NCBI RefSeq assembly: GCF_011300215.1
Contig: NZ_CP049866.1
Span: 1,364,001 to 1,428,000, forward strand
Length of the DNA stretch: 64,000 nt
Direction: 5' to 3'
Origin: Nocardioides piscis
GTDB taxonomy: Bacteria; Actinomycetota; Actinomycetes; Propionibacteriales; Nocardioidaceae
Within the stretch, counting starts at the first letter, position 1, and every line of letters begins with the position of its first letter. Below are positions 1 through 9,099 of this stretch, piece by piece. Below the pieces are notes generated by a model. The model made no database searches. It saw only the letters and a program-made list of their open reading frames with translations, and was not told the origin of the DNA. The position numbers and the translations under genes are program-made.

Positions 1-330
1 TGCGTCACCGTCGTGATGGCGAGCGCCGGCTATCCCGAGTCGTCATCGAAGGGCGACGTGATCGTGGGGACGGAGACCCTCGCCAAGGAGCCGGACGTCG
101 ACGTGATCCACGCCGGCACGGCCCGCACCGACGCCGGGCTCGTGACCGCCGGCGGGCGCGTGCTCGCCGTACGCGCGACGGGATCGGACGTCGCCGATGC
201 CCGGGCCAAGGCATATGAGGGCGTCGCCACCATCTCGTTCCCCGGCGCCCAGTGGCGCCGCGACATCGCGGCCGAGCCGCTCGGTGTCGTCGAGGGCGCC
301 TCGTTCACCACCCCGACCGGAGAGTCCTGA
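1..330 (+). CDS. purD: phosphoribosylamine-glycine ligase (GAR synthetase), C-terminal part
   Basis: Only the last 109 residues are present; the frame is open from the left edge. They match the end of the ATP-grasp enzyme PurD, which joins glycine to phosphoribosylamine in purine synthesis. Family hallmarks visible are the ASAGYP stretch, the HAGT strand, VTAGGRVLAV and the ending SFPGAQWRRDIA. The stop is followed after one base by purB, so the two are probably co-transcribed. Identity is by family resemblance of the C-terminal domain only; the nucleotide-binding core lies outside the window. Confidence 0.93.
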   Translation, partial: CVTVVMASAGYPESSSKGDVIVGTETLAKEPDVDVIHAGTARTDAGLVTAGGRVLAVRATGSDVADARAKAYEGVATISFPGAQWRRDIAAEPLGVVEGASFTTPTGES

Positions 331-331
331 C

Positions 332-1750
332 ATGACCGTCCCCAACGTGCTCGCCACCCGCTATGCCGCGGCCGACCTCGCGGCCATCTGGTCGCCCGAG
401 CACAAGATCGTCATGGAGCGGCGGCTGTGGCTGGCTGTGCTCAGGGCGCAGCGCGACCTCGGCATCGAGGTGCCGGACGGTGTCGTCGAGGCCTACGAGG
501 CCGTGGTCGACCAGGTCGACCTCGACTCGATCGCGGCGCGCGAGCGGATCACCCGGCACGACGTGAAGGCGCGGATCGAGGAGTTCGCCGCGCTCGCCGG
601 GCACGAGCACATCCACAAGGGGATGACGAGCCGCGACCTGACCGAGAACGTGGAGCAGCTCCAGGTCAAGCAGTCGCTGGAGCTGATGCGCGACCGCGCC
701 GTGGCGGTGCTCGCCAGGCTCGCTCGCCTCGCGGCAGAGCACGAGACCACGGTGATGGCCGGCCGCTCGCACAACGTCGCCGCGCAGGCGACGACCCTCG
801 GCAAGCGTTTCGCCACCGTCGCCGACGAGCTGATGATCTCGCTGCAGCGCGTCGAGGAGCTGCTCGCGCGCTATCCCCTGCGGGGCATCAAGGGCCCGAT
901 GGGGACCTCGCAGGACATGCTCGACCTGCTCGGCGGCGACGAGGCCAGGCTCGACGACCTCGAGCACCGCGTCGCCTCCCACCTCGGCTTCGACCACGTC
1001 CTGATGAGCGTCGGCCAGGTCTATCCCCGCTCCCTCGACTTCGACGTCCTCAGCTCGCTCGTGCAGCTGGTGTCGGCTCCCTCCAACCTCGCCACCACCA
1101 TCCGGCTGATGGCCGGCATCGAGCTGGTGACCGAGGGCTTCAAGGAGGGCCAGGTCGGTTCATCGGCCATGCCCCACAAGATGAACACCCGTTCCTGCGA
1201 GCGCGTCAACGGCCTGGCCGTGGTGATCCGCGGCTATCTCTCCATGGTCGGCGAGCTCGCCGGCGACCAGTGGAACGAGGGCGACGTCTCCTGCTCGGTC
1301 GTACGCCGAGTGGCGCTCCCTGACGCGTTCTTCGCCGCCGACGGGCTGTTCCAGACGTTCTTGACGGTGCTCGACGAGTTCGGGGCCTTCCCGGCCGTGA
1401 TCGAGCGCGAGCTCATGCGCTACCTCCCGTTCCTGGCGACGACCAAGGTGCTGATGGCGGCCGTGCGCAACGGCGTCGGGCGCGAGGTCGCCCACGAGGC
1501 AATCAAGGAGGCCGCCGTCGGCGTCGCGCTGGACATGCGCCAGGGCCAGGCCGAGAACGACGTCTTCGACCGGCTCGCGGCGGACGACCGCCTGGGTCTG
1601 AGTCGTGCCCAGATCGACGAGCTCGTCTCGTCGCCGCTGGAGTTCACCGGCGCCGCCGTCCAGCAGGTGCAGGCGGTGCTCGCCCGTGTCGAGGACGTCG
1701 TACGACGCCACCCCGACGCGTCGGCATACGCGCCCGGCGCGATCCTCTGA
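332..1750 (+). CDS. purB: adenylosuccinate lyase
   Basis: 472-residue PurB of the fumarase/aspartase superfamily. It releases fumarate from SAICAR and from adenylosuccinate, serving two steps of purine synthesis. The superfamily signature SSAMPHKMNT is present near residue 275, with TSRDLTENV near residue 103 and the AGRSHNVAAQ loop near residue 145. The ATG is one base after the purD stop; the frame stays open further upstream but that part overlaps purD and is not conserved. Length fits the family (430-480). Confidence 0.96.
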   Translation: MTVPNVLATRYAAADLAAIWSPEHKIVMERRLWLAVLRAQRDLGIEVPDGVVEAYEAVVDQVDLDSIAARERITRHDVKARIEEFAALAGHEHIHKGMTSRDLTENVEQLQVKQSLELMRDRAVAVLARLARLAAEHETTVMAGRSHNVAAQATTLGKRFATVADELMISLQRVEELLARYPLRGIKGPMGTSQDMLDLLGGDEARLDDLEHRVASHLGFDHVLMSVGQVYPRSLDFDVLSSLVQLVSAPSNLATTIRLMAGIELVTEGFKEGQVGSSAMPHKMNTRSCERVNGLAVVIRGYLSMVGELAGDQWNEGDVSCSVVRRVALPDAFFAADGLFQTFLTVLDEFGAFPAVIERELMRYLPFLATTKVLMAAVRNGVGREVAHEAIKEAAVGVALDMRQGQAENDVFDRLAADDRLGLSRAQIDELVSSPLEFTGAAVQQVQAVLARVEDVVRRHPDASAYAPGAIL

Positions 1751-1762
1751 CGCACGCCGGCG

Positions 1763-2128
1763 TCAACGCGCGGCGTGTCCCCACGCCTGTGACAGCCAGC
1801 CGCGGACCTCGTCGTCCACCTGGCTGACGTCGTCGACCTCGAGGTGGTGCATCCAGACCTTCGGTGACGGGTGGGCGACCTCCTTGAAGCGGGGGGAGTC
1901 GAGCCGTGTCGGGAGGGCGATGGACAGCACGACGGGAACGCTCGAGCGGACATAGCGCCCGGGACGCCACACGAAGGCGAAGGCGACGTCACGCCTGAAG
2001 GCGATCTGGCTCTTCGTCACCCGGGTCTCGACCTCTCCGAGCTCCGAGACCGATCGGGCGATCTGCTCGAAGATCACCAGCCCGGCCGGCGAGTCGGCGA
2101 AGAAGTCCGCGGGGCCGACGTCAGTCAC
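1763..2128 (-). CDS. DUF5655 domain protein
   Basis: 121-residue cytoplasmic protein matching the DUF5655 family: an FF-x-x-S-P start, then TRVTKSQIAFRRDVAFAFVW, which resembles the KSxIAF core of that family. No catalytic residues can be assigned and the function is unknown. The GTG start lies 8 bases inside the end of the MFS exporter gene upstream on the same strand, so the pair is likely translationally coupled. It converges on purB with only 12 bases between stops. Confidence 0.75.
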   Translation of the reverse strand: MTDVGPADFFADSPAGLVIFEQIARSVSELGEVETRVTKSQIAFRRDVAFAFVWRPGRYVRSSVPVVLSIALPTRLDSPRFKEVAHPSPKVWMHHLEVDDVSQVDDEVRGWLSQAWGHAAR

Positions 2129-3536
2129 CGGACCTCCAGGACTTCACGGCGGCCGCCAGGGCGATCGACAGCACGACCAGGGCGGCCACCAGGGCCCAGC
2201 GAGCTGCCTGCGCCGGATCCATGACCTTGGCGGCGGTGAGGTAGACCGTCATCAGCAGCGCGGCGCCGAGGGCCGAGCCGATCCGCTGGCCCGTCTGCAG
2301 GGCCCCGCCGGCGGCGCCTCCCATCCGCGGCGGCACCTCGGCCAGGGTGAGGGTGAAGTTGGGGGAGATGACGCCGCCACCACCGACCCCGGCCAGGAAC
2401 ATCGCGGGCGCCAGCGTGAACCACAGCGAGTCCGTCGGTGACGTCACGAGCCAGGCGGACAGCGCTGTGCCGGTCATCATCACGCTCAGCGCGAGCAGCG
2501 TGACCCGTCGCCCGATCCGTCCCACGAGACGCCCGGCCAGCGGTGCCGTCGTGGCCGCGCCCGCGGCGAAGGGCGTCATCAGCAGGGCGGCCTGCAACGG
2601 CGAGAGGCCGACCCCCTCCTGCAGGTGGACGGAGAGGACGAGGAAGATCCCCGTGAAGCCGGTGAAGTACAACGTGCCGACGAGCAGTCCGTTGGCATAG
2701 CCCGGGAGGCCGCGCAGCAGCGTCACGTCGAGCAGGGGTGGGAGTCCCCGACCCACGGTCTGCTTCTCCCAGCGGACGAACGTCCACGCCAGCGGCGGGA
2801 ACGCTGCCAGGAGCAGCAGCGCAGGACCCGGCCCGGCTTCGAGGCTGATCAGTGGATAGAGCACCGCCAGCACGGCCAGCCCGAGCAGCAGCGCCCCCGG
2901 CAGGTCGACCCGGGGGTCCTGCTCGGCCTGGGCGCCGACGTCGTTGTCGGGGACGAGCCGGTGGATCAGGACGAGGGCGACGAGCCCGATGGGGACGTTG
3001 ATCAGGAACAGCGCACGCCACCCGTTCTCCTCGCCGAGCAGGGCGATGAGCAGACCCCCGATGAGCGGGCCGGTGGCCGAGGCGATGGCGACGGTGAAGC
3101 CGAACATCCCGAAGGCACGGCCGCGCTCGGCGCCGCGGAAGAGCTGCTGGATCAGGCCGGAGTTCTGCGGCGTGAGCAGCCCGGCGCTCGCGCCCTGGGC
3201 GAGGCGGGCCAGGACGATCGTGACGGCGTTGGGGGCGAGGCCGACCGCGATGCTGGACAGCACGAACCCGACCATGCCGATCGTCATCAGCCGCCGTCGG
3301 CCGTGCGCGTCGCCGAGTCGCCCACCCGCGACCAGGGTCATCCCGAACGCCAGGGCGTAGCCCGACACCACCCACTGGATCGTCGCTGCGCTCGTGTCGA
3401 GACCGGCCCGGATCGAGGGGACCGCGACGTTGACGATCGTGACGTCGAGCAGCGACATGAAGCCGACCAGCAACGAGACGGCGAGCACGCGCCAACGGCG
3501 CGGGTCGGGGACGTATGGCGCGGCGTGCTCACTCAT
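2121..3536 (-). CDS. MFS drug exporter, DHA2 (EmrB/QacA) type
   Basis: 471-residue integral membrane protein with the hydrophobic pattern of a 14-helix major facilitator. Near the N-terminus it shows LLDVTIVNVAVPSI (family motif D1) in helix 1 and GGRLGDAHGRRR (motif A) in the loop between helices 2 and 3. These are typical of proton-coupled multidrug exporters; the substrate is unknown. The ATG at 3536 is chosen because upstream in-frame codons run into the divergent gene and are not hydrophobic. It shares an 8-base overlap with the DUF5655 gene downstream. Confidence 0.9.
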   Translation of the reverse strand: MSEHAAPYVPDPRRWRVLAVSLLVGFMSLLDVTIVNVAVPSIRAGLDTSAATIQWVVSGYALAFGMTLVAGGRLGDAHGRRRLMTIGMVGFVLSSIAVGLAPNAVTIVLARLAQGASAGLLTPQNSGLIQQLFRGAERGRAFGMFGFTVAIASATGPLIGGLLIALLGEENGWRALFLINVPIGLVALVLIHRLVPDNDVGAQAEQDPRVDLPGALLLGLAVLAVLYPLISLEAGPGPALLLLAAFPPLAWTFVRWEKQTVGRGLPPLLDVTLLRGLPGYANGLLVGTLYFTGFTGIFLVLSVHLQEGVGLSPLQAALLMTPFAAGAATTAPLAGRLVGRIGRRVTLLALSVMMTGTALSAWLVTSPTDSLWFTLAPAMFLAGVGGGGVISPNFTLTLAEVPPRMGGAAGGALQTGQRIGSALGAALLMTVYLTAAKVMDPAQAARWALVAALVVLSIALAAAVKSWRSGD

Positions 3537-3614
3537 CGCGGGCCAGCCTCTCACCCGCCCCGGCGTGGCCAGGATCTCGTCGTCGCCGGTTCGTCCCCAC
3601 GGGCGTGCGCTGCT

Positions 3615-3620
3615 GACAAT
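3615..3620 (+). promoter_or_regulatory. candidate leaderless -10 hexamer (GACAAT)
   Basis: GACAAT lies 7 bases before the ATG at 3628, the spacing that recurs before many genes in this window. It supports 3628 over the in-frame ATG at 3619. Confidence 0.4.
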
Positions 3621-3627
3621 GGATGAC

Positions 3628-4179
3628 ATGTCAGCCCCCGTCACCACGTCGGTCACCCGCCACGTCGACCCGTCACGGACGACGGAGATGCGCGCCTGGG
3701 TCCAGGCCGGGACGGCGCTGGCCGAGCAGTTCGACGGGTTCCTCGGCAGTGGCTGGGTGCGGCCGAGCGAGGACTCGCCCGAGTGGCACATGCTCTATCG
3801 CTTCGCCGACTCCGCCTCGCTGGCCGCCTGGGAGGCGAGCCCGCAGCGGGCATGGTGGCTGGAGGCCGCACAGGGTCGCATCGAGGCCACGCGCGTCGAG
3901 CGCCGTACGGGCATCGAGGGGTGGTTCGACGAGCCCGCCACCGTGCAGCCCGCCGCTGCTGCGCCGGCCGTTGCGCCGCCGCGCTGGAAGCAGATGGTGG
4001 TGATCTTCCTGGTCTTCTTCCCGCTCAGCCTCGCCTCCAACTGGGTCTCCGGACACCTGATCGGCGACTGGCCCCTGCCGCTACGCGTGCTCGTCTCGGT
4101 CCTGGTGATGACGCCGCTGATGACCTATGTCCTGCTGCCGTGGATGACGCGCAAGATGGCGTGGTTCCTGCACCGCTGA
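3628..4179 (+). CDS. antibiotic biosynthesis monooxygenase (ABM)-like protein with membrane tail
   Basis: 183 residues. The N-terminal ~100 residues resemble the dimeric alpha/beta barrel of ABM-type proteins (EMRAWVQAGTALAEQFDGFLGSGW, then YRFADSASLAAWEASP). This is followed by an Ala/Pro linker and two predicted transmembrane helices (MVVIFLVFFPLSLAS and VLVSVLVMTPLMTYVLL). Membrane-anchored ABM proteins of this layout are common in actinobacteria, with unknown substrate. It is divergent from the MFS exporter. Start choice between ATG 3619 and 3628 is uncertain. Confidence 0.75.
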   Translation: MSAPVTTSVTRHVDPSRTTEMRAWVQAGTALAEQFDGFLGSGWVRPSEDSPEWHMLYRFADSASLAAWEASPQRAWWLEAAQGRIEATRVERRTGIEGWFDEPATVQPAAAAPAVAPPRWKQMVVIFLVFFPLSLASNWVSGHLIGDWPLPLRVLVSVLVMTPLMTYVLLPWMTRKMAWFLHR

Positions 4180-4188
4180 GGACGCGGA

Positions 4189-4194
4189 TAGGCT
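4189..4194 (+). promoter_or_regulatory. leaderless -10 hexamer of purC (TAGGCT)
   Basis: TAGGCT followed by 6 bases and the GTG start of purC. No ribosome-binding site is present, consistent with a leaderless mRNA. Confidence 0.6.
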
Positions 4195-4200
4195 CGCCCG

Positions 4201-5097
4201 GTGGCTGACTTCAACATCCCCGACGCGCCTGCCATCGCTGGCACGACCCACCTCCACTCGGGGAAGGTGCGCGACCTCTACCGCATCGACGCCGGCGAGC
4301 ACGCCGGTCGGCTGCTGATGGTTGCGAGCGACCGGATCTCGGCCTACGACTTCGTCCTCGACACCACGATCCCCGACAAGGGCGAGATCCTCACCCGGAT
4401 GTCGTCGTGGTGGTTCGACCAGCTGGCGGACCTCGTGCCCAACCACGTCGTGTCGCTGGACGTCCCTGCCGAGGTCGCCGGCCGCGCGGTCGTCTGCGAG
4501 TCGCTCGACATGTTCGGAGTCGAGTGCGTGGCTCGCGGCTATCTCACCGGGTCGGGATTGCTCGACTACCGCAGCGCCGGCGAGGTGTGCGGCATCCCCC
4601 TGCCGTCCGGCCTGGAGGACGGTTCCCTCCTGCCGGAGCCGATCTTCACCCCCGCGACGAAGGCTGCCGTCGGTGATCACGACGAGAACGTGTCCTTCGA
4701 CGCGGTCGTCTCGGCCGTCGGCCGCAGCACGGCCGACGAGCTGCGCGACCTGACGCTGGCGGTCTATGCCCAGGCCCATGAGGTCGCCCGCGAGCGCGGC
4801 ATCATCCTGGCCGACACCAAGCTCGAGTTCGGCCGCCGACCCGACGACACGATCGTCCTGGCCGACGAGGTCCTGACACCCGACTCGAGCCGGTTCTGGC
4901 CGGCCGCCGACTGGCAGCCGGGTCGCGCGCAGGCGTCCTACGACAAGCAGATCGTCCGCGACTGGCTCACCTCCCCGGAGTCCGGCTGGGACCGGTCGTC
5001 GGGCGACGCCCCGCCACCGCTGCCCCAGGCGGTCGTGGACCGGACACGCGCGAGATATGTCGAGGCCTACGAGCTGTTGACGGGGGAGCGGTTCTGA
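4201..5097 (+). CDS. purC: SAICAR synthetase
   Basis: 298-residue PurC, which condenses CAIR with aspartate using ATP. Clear family segments are the N-terminal [29 protein letters not shown], the [13 protein letters not shown] strand and [12 protein letters not shown]. Length matches the long bacterial/yeast-type enzyme. Start at GTG 4201 is supported by a TAGGCT hexamer 6 bases upstream and no Shine-Dalgarno. Its stop overlaps the next ATG by one base (TGATG). Confidence 0.96.
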   Translation: MADFNIPDAPAIAGTTHLHSGKVRDLYRIDAGEHAGRLLMVASDRISAYDFVLDTTIPDKGEILTRMSSWWFDQLADLVPNHVVSLDVPAEVAGRAVVCESLDMFGVECVARGYLTGSGLLDYRSAGEVCGIPLPSGLEDGSLLPEPIFTPATKAAVGDHDENVSFDAVVSAVGRSTADELRDLTLAVYAQAHEVARERGIILADTKLEFGRRPDDTIVLADEVLTPDSSRFWPAADWQPGRAQASYDKQIVRDWLTSPESGWDRSSGDAPPPLPQAVVDRTRARYVEAYELLTGERF

Positions 5098-5531
5098 TGC
5101 CCCGGCGCTTCCGGGCGACCGTCGACCTGCCTGTCGGGTGCGACGTCGCGTTCGACTACCTCGGGGACCCGCGCAACCGCCCCGAGTGGCAGTCGTCGCT
5201 GCTCTCGGTGACGTTGGCCGAGCGTGGCGCGGAGCCGAGGCTGGGTCAGAAGTGGCGGGAGACCACGATGGTGGGCGTGCGACCGCGCATGGAGATCACC
5301 CGCTTCGAGCGACCTCACGCCTGGGCGGAGGTCGGCTCCTGGCGGGGCATCTCGGCGACGCTGAGCCTGGACTTCGAGGAGCGCTCGACCGGCTGCCGGG
5401 TCGTGGCCGAGGGTGAGGTCACCGGCCGTGGGCCGTATGCCGCCCCCGCCGCCCTCGCAGCACGGCTCGCGGGTGTCGCGATCGGCGCCGACCTCCGCAA
5501 GGCGGGCCGGATCCTTGCGCGACGCCTCTGA
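5097..5531 (+). CDS. SRPBCC-fold (START-like) protein
   Basis: 144-residue protein of the SRPBCC/polyketide-cyclase-like superfamily: an N-terminal strand FRATVDLPVGCDVAFDYL, the DPRNRPEWQSSLLSV turn, and later strands ending in a helix. Such proteins form a hydrophobic ligand-binding pocket; the ligand is unknown. The start overlaps the purC stop by one base, so it is translated from the same mRNA, though no functional link to purines is evident. A strong palindromic element begins 32 bases after the stop. Confidence 0.8.
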   Translation: MPRRFRATVDLPVGCDVAFDYLGDPRNRPEWQSSLLSVTLAERGAEPRLGQKWRETTMVGVRPRMEITRFERPHAWAEVGSWRGISATLSLDFEERSTGCRVVAEGEVTGRGPYAAPAALAARLAGVAIGADLRKAGRILARRL

Positions 5532-5562
5532 CGCCTACCACGGGATATCCAGACGCCTTCCA

Positions 5563-5627
5563 GGGATATCCATGGGAGCAATCGGGGTGCGACCGGCGGA
5601 TTCACCCCGCGATCGCCCATGGATATC
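5563..5627. repeat. palindromic element, family A, copy 1
   Basis: 65-bp hairpin-forming element. The outer arms GATATCCATGGG (5565-5576) and CCCATGGATATC (5616-5627) are perfectly complementary, and inner GGGGTG / CACCCC pair across a GACCGG-containing loop. The same arms and inner bases recur at 40966 and 42258. An extra GGGATATCC lies at 5542-5550. It sits 32 bases after a stop codon and just upstream of the acyl-CoA ligase gene. Confidence 0.85.
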
Positions 5628-5641
5628 GACCTGGTCCTCGG

Positions 5642-5647
5642 TAGGTT
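5642..5647 (+). promoter_or_regulatory. leaderless -10 hexamer of the acyl-CoA ligase gene (TAGGTT)
   Basis: TAGGTT, 7 bases, then ATG at 5655. This favours 5655 over the in-frame ATG at 5619, which lies inside the palindrome arm. Confidence 0.55.
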
Positions 5648-5654
5648 GGCGAGC

Positions 5655-7211
5655 ATGACGACCCTCGCCTCCCTGCTCGAGAAGTCCGCCGTCGCCCATC
5701 CCGACCGCACCGCGGTCGTCCTGGGTGACACGCGCCTGACCTATGCCCAGGTCGACGGTGCGGCCAACCAGGTGGCCAACCTGCTGGTCGCCCGGGGCAT
5801 CGAGCCGGGCGACAAGGTCGCGCTCAGCTGCCCCAACCTGCCCTACTTCCCGATCGTCTACTACGGCATCCTCAAGGCCGGCGCGACGGTCGTGCCCCTC
5901 AACGTCCTGCTCAAGGGGCGCGAGGTCGCCTACCACCTCGCCGACTCGGACGCGAAGGCCTACTTCTGCTTCCAGGGCACCCCGGAGCTGCCGATCGGGC
6001 AGGAGGGCCACGCCGGCTTCGAGCAGACCGACTCGTGCGAGCACTTCTTCATGATCACGGCAGACCCGGCAGCCGCCTCGCCGGTCGAGGGCACCGAGAC
6101 ACTCGGTCAGGCGATGTCCGGCCAGCCGCCGACGATGCAGTCCGTGGAGGTCAGCGAGGAAGACACGGCTGTCATCCTCTACACCTCCGGCACGACCGGG
6201 CAGCCCAAGGGCGCCGAGCTGCGCCACCGCAACATGGTCTCCAACGCGCTGGTGAGCGAGCAGCTGTTCGGCGCCGACGCGGCCAACCCCGACACCTACC
6301 TGTGCGTGCTGCCGCTGTTCCACTCCTTCGGCCAGACCGTGATCATGAACGGCGGCTTCGCGTTCGGCGGGACCGTCGTGATGCTTCCGCGCTTCGACGC
6401 GGACGCGGCCCTCAAGACGATGGCCGGGGAAGGGGTCACCTTCTTCGCCGGGGTGCCGACGATGTACTGGGGACTCCTCGGTGCCCTCGACGACTCCGGT
6501 GTCGACGTCCGGGCCCTGGCCGACCAGCTGCGGGTCGCCGTCGCCGGCGGTTCGGCACTGCCGGTCGAGGTGCACAAGGAGTTCGCGCAGCGGTTCGGCG
6601 TCACCATCCTGGAGGGGTACGGCCTGTCCGAGACGTCGCCGGTGGCCAGCTTCGCGCCGTACGGCGAAGAGGTCCGCGTGGGGTCGATCGGGGTTCCCAT
6701 CCCCGGGGTGGAGATGAAGCTGATCAACCCCGAGCCGGGGGACTGGTCGGAGGCGAGCGGGGAGATCGGGGAGATCGCGATCAAGGGCCCGAACATCATG
6801 AAGGGCTACTACGACCGCCCGGACGCGACAGCAGAGGCGATCCACGACGGCTGGTTCCGCTCCGGCGACCTCGGTCGCAAGGACGACGACGGCTTCTACT
6901 ACATCGTCGACAGGTCCAAGGACATGATCATCCGCGGCGGCTACAACGTCTATCCGCGGGAGATCGAGGAGGTCCTGATCACCCATCCCGGGGTCAGCCT
7001 GGCCGCCGTCATCGGTGTCCCGCACGAGAGCCACGGCGAGGAGATCAAGGCCGTGGTGATCCGCACCAAGGACGCCGAGCTGACCGAGGACGAGCTCGTC
7101 GCGTGGAGCAAGGAGCAGATGGCGACCTACAAGTACCCGCGCATCGTCGAGTTCGTCGACGAGCTGCCGATGACCGCCACCGGCAAGATCCTCAAGCGCG
7201 AGCTCGCCTGA
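5655..7211 (+). CDS. AMP-forming fatty acyl-CoA ligase
   Basis: 518-residue member of the ANL (adenylate-forming) superfamily. Motifs in order: the P-loop YTSGTTGQPKG at about residues 175-185, the GYGLSETSP adenine-binding motif near 320, GWFRSGDLG near 400, DRSKDMIIRGGYN (hinge) near 425, and the C-terminal catalytic lysine in TATGKILKREL. The likely role is activating a medium- or long-chain fatty acid to its CoA ester; exact chain length cannot be read. The gene ends with a TGATG overlap into a small membrane protein gene. Confidence 0.9.
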   Translation: MTTLASLLEKSAVAHPDRTAVVLGDTRLTYAQVDGAANQVANLLVARGIEPGDKVALSCPNLPYFPIVYYGILKAGATVVPLNVLLKGREVAYHLADSDAKAYFCFQGTPELPIGQEGHAGFEQTDSCEHFFMITADPAAASPVEGTETLGQAMSGQPPTMQSVEVSEEDTAVILYTSGTTGQPKGAELRHRNMVSNALVSEQLFGADAANPDTYLCVLPLFHSFGQTVIMNGGFAFGGTVVMLPRFDADAALKTMAGEGVTFFAGVPTMYWGLLGALDDSGVDVRALADQLRVAVAGGSALPVEVHKEFAQRFGVTILEGYGLSETSPVASFAPYGEEVRVGSIGVPIPGVEMKLINPEPGDWSEASGEIGEIAIKGPNIMKGYYDRPDATAEAIHDGWFRSGDLGRKDDDGFYYIVDRSKDMIIRGGYNVYPREIEEVLITHPGVSLAAVIGVPHESHGEEIKAVVIRTKDAELTEDELVAWSKEQMATYKYPRIVEFVDELPMTATGKILKRELA

Positions 7212-7396
7212 TGAAGCCGCTGCTGATCGTGCTCGGCGTCCTGATGACCCTGGCCGGGGCGGTCTGGACCTTCCAGGGGCTGGGCTACCTCGAGGGCAGC
7301 CCGATGACCGGTGAGGACACCTGGGCGATGATCGGGCCGGTCGTCGCCGGCCTGGGGGTTGCCCTGCTGATCGTCGCTGTCCGCCCCCGCCACTAG
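7211..7396 (+). CDS. small membrane protein
   Basis: 61 residues with two predicted transmembrane helices (LLIVLGVLMTLAGAVWTF and MIGPVVAGLGVALLIVAV) joined by a short acidic loop. Its ATG overlaps the stop of the ligase gene by one base, so it is co-translated with it. Small two-helix proteins of this pattern are widespread in actinobacteria without known function. Confidence 0.75.
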   Translation: MKPLLIVLGVLMTLAGAVWTFQGLGYLEGSPMTGEDTWAMIGPVVAGLGVALLIVAVRPRH

Positions 7397-7471
7397 CCCC
7401 GGCGACCCCGTCGGCGGTCACTGGTCTGGACCGGCGTTGACCCGGGGCTGTGCCCCGGCGACTGTCGGGGG

Positions 7472-8758
7472 ATGTTGCGTCGAGCGTTGGTCGCCTCCAC
7501 GACGGTGGCACTGGTGATGGCCAGCGCCTCGCCGTCGTCCGCAGTCGTCACCGCAGACTTCAGCGGGGACGTCTTCGACGACGGCGCCAACGACTCGTAT
7601 GCCGTGCGGTGCTCGAGCGGGACCATGCGCGCCGGCACGAGCGACTCCATGCGGCAGTGCAGCCAGCTCTTCGCCATCACCGTGATCAGCGGACCCGGGA
7701 CCGACTTCATCAAGCTCGCCGAGGTGGTGCCGTCGGCGTTCTCCAACCTGCAGGCGATCTCGGTCTTCGCGGCCGGCAACGTCAACAACGTCGACACGAT
7801 CATCGGCTCGCCGTTCTCCGACTTCGTGACGGGCGACTCGACGGACGTCGTGACCACCGGCCAGGGCGACGACAGCATCAGCGGCGCCAAGGACGCTCGC
7901 GGGGAGGGTGGCGACGACGTCTTCAGGTCGGTGGTCGGCTTCGCCAGCGGCGGGGAGGGGGACGACCGGTTCATCCGGATCAGGCCGCAGTTCGGGATCG
8001 ACGGCGGGCTCGGGACCGACACGTGGGACCTCGAGCTGGAGACGGTGGCCGGCGAGGCGGGCACGACGGTCGTGCTCGACCAGGGCTCCCTCGTGGTGAC
8101 GATGCCGGGCATCCAGCCCCAGGTCACTGCGGCCACCACGGTCGAGCAGGTGACGGTGACGATGGCGAGCTCCGGACAGGTCTGGAACGGCGCCGCCTTC
8201 GCCGGACGGCAGGACGTGCGTGCGCTGGGTGGGCCGGACGCCCTCACCGGTGGTCCGGGTCGTGACTCCCTCGATGGCGGCAGCGGCGACGACGCCCTCA
8301 CGGGCGGGGCTGGACCGGACGACATCGACGGTGGCGACGGCAACGACACCGTCGACGCACGCGACGGGGAGGTCGACCTCGTCGACTGCGGAGCCGGGGT
8401 CGACGCGGTGACCGCCGACGCTGCCGACGTGGTCATCGGCTGCGAGACGGTCAACCTGCCGGCTGTTCCGCCGGCCGTCACCCCGGTCGCGCCGGCCGCC
8501 CCGGAGACCCTCTCGATCAGCGGCAGGTCGAAGGTGACCAAGCCGAGGACGGCGAAGTTCACGTTCTCCTCACCGACCGCCGGGGCGACCTTCCAGTGCA
8601 AGGTGGACCGCAAGGCGTGGAAGGCCTGCACGTCGCCGTACAAGGTGAGGACCAGGAAGCTCGAGCCCGGCAAGCACAAGCTGCTGGTGCGCGCGGTCGT
8701 CGGGTCGGCGGTCGACGCCAGCCCGGCCAGGAAGGTGTTCAGGGTCCGCCGCGGCTGA
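7472..8758 (+). CDS. secreted RTX-type calcium-binding repeat protein
   Basis: 428 residues. A signal peptide (RRALVASTTVALVMASASPSSA) is followed by a beta-rich body. Around residues 250-300 lie hemolysin-type nonapeptides (GGPGRDSLDGGSGDD, GGAGPDDIDGGDGND), which bind calcium in a parallel beta-roll. The last ~80 residues resemble the Ig-like module found at the C-terminus of many actinobacterial secreted proteins (FTFSSPTAGATFQCKVDRKAWKAC is its core, shown in part). No enzymatic motif is seen. Likely an extracellular structural or adhesive protein. Confidence 0.8.
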   Translation: MLRRALVASTTVALVMASASPSSAVVTADFSGDVFDDGANDSYAVRCSSGTMRAGTSDSMRQCSQLFAITVISGPGTDFIKLAEVVPSAFSNLQAISVFAAGNVNNVDTIIGSPFSDFVTGDSTDVVTTGQGDDSISGAKDARGEGGDDVFRSVVGFASGGEGDDRFIRIRPQFGIDGGLGTDTWDLELETVAGEAGTTVVLDQGSLVVTMPGIQPQVTAATTVEQVTVTMASSGQVWNGAAFAGRQDVRALGGPDALTGGPGRDSLDGGSGDDALTGGAGPDDIDGGDGNDTVDARDGEVDLVDCGAGVDAVTADAADVVIGCETVNLPAVPPAVTPVAPAAPETLSISGRSKVTKPRTAKFTFSSPTAGATFQCKVDRKAWKACTSPYKVRTRKLEPGKHKLLVRAVVGSAVDASPARKVFRVRRG

Positions 8759-8826
8759 CCGCGTTCGGGGCGTCCGTGGACGCCGATAGGATCGACCCCG
8801 CAATCCCCCGACGCCCAGGAGCACCC

Positions 8827-9099
8827 GTGGCCCGATACGTGGTCGATGTCATGCCCAAGCCCGAGATCCTCGACCCGCAGGGCAAGGCGGTGCACGGCGC
8901 ACTCCCGCGCCTGGGCTTCGCCGGCGTCCAGGACGTCCGCCAGGGCAAGCGGTTCGAGATCGAGCTCGAGGGCGAGGCCTCCGACGAGCTGCTCGCCGAG
9001 GTGCAGCGGATGGCCGAGACCCTGCTGTCCAACCCGGTGATCGAGGACTTCGCGGTGCACGTCGAGGGCGACGGCGTCGGCGGGAAGCACACAGCATGA
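8827..9099 (+). CDS. purS: FGAM synthase subunit PurS
   Basis: 90-residue PurS, the small bridging subunit that forms phosphoribosylformylglycinamidine synthase with PurQ and PurL. Recognised from [15 protein letters not shown] and [11 protein letters not shown], with the usual length of 80-90. Start GTG 8827 has AGGAG six bases upstream, and a TAGGAT hexamer about 40 bases upstream suggests a promoter with a short 5' leader. Its stop overlaps the purQ ATG by four bases (ATGA). Confidence 0.95.
   Translation: MARYVVDVMPKPEILDPQGKAVHGALPRLGFAGVQDVRQGKRFEIELEGEASDELLAEVQRMAETLLSNPVIEDFAVHVEGDGVGGKHTA

Noticed and set aside
5619..5654. Upstream ATG start for the acyl-CoA ligase
   Set aside because: It lies inside the arm of a palindromic repeat and the extra 12 residues are not typical; the TAGGTT hexamer supports 5655.
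5535..7511. 658-codon open frame on the minus strand over the acyl-CoA ligase gene
   Set aside because: It is antisense to a clear ANL enzyme with all motifs; the translation is Arg/His/Gly-rich without domains, a usual effect of 70 % G+C.
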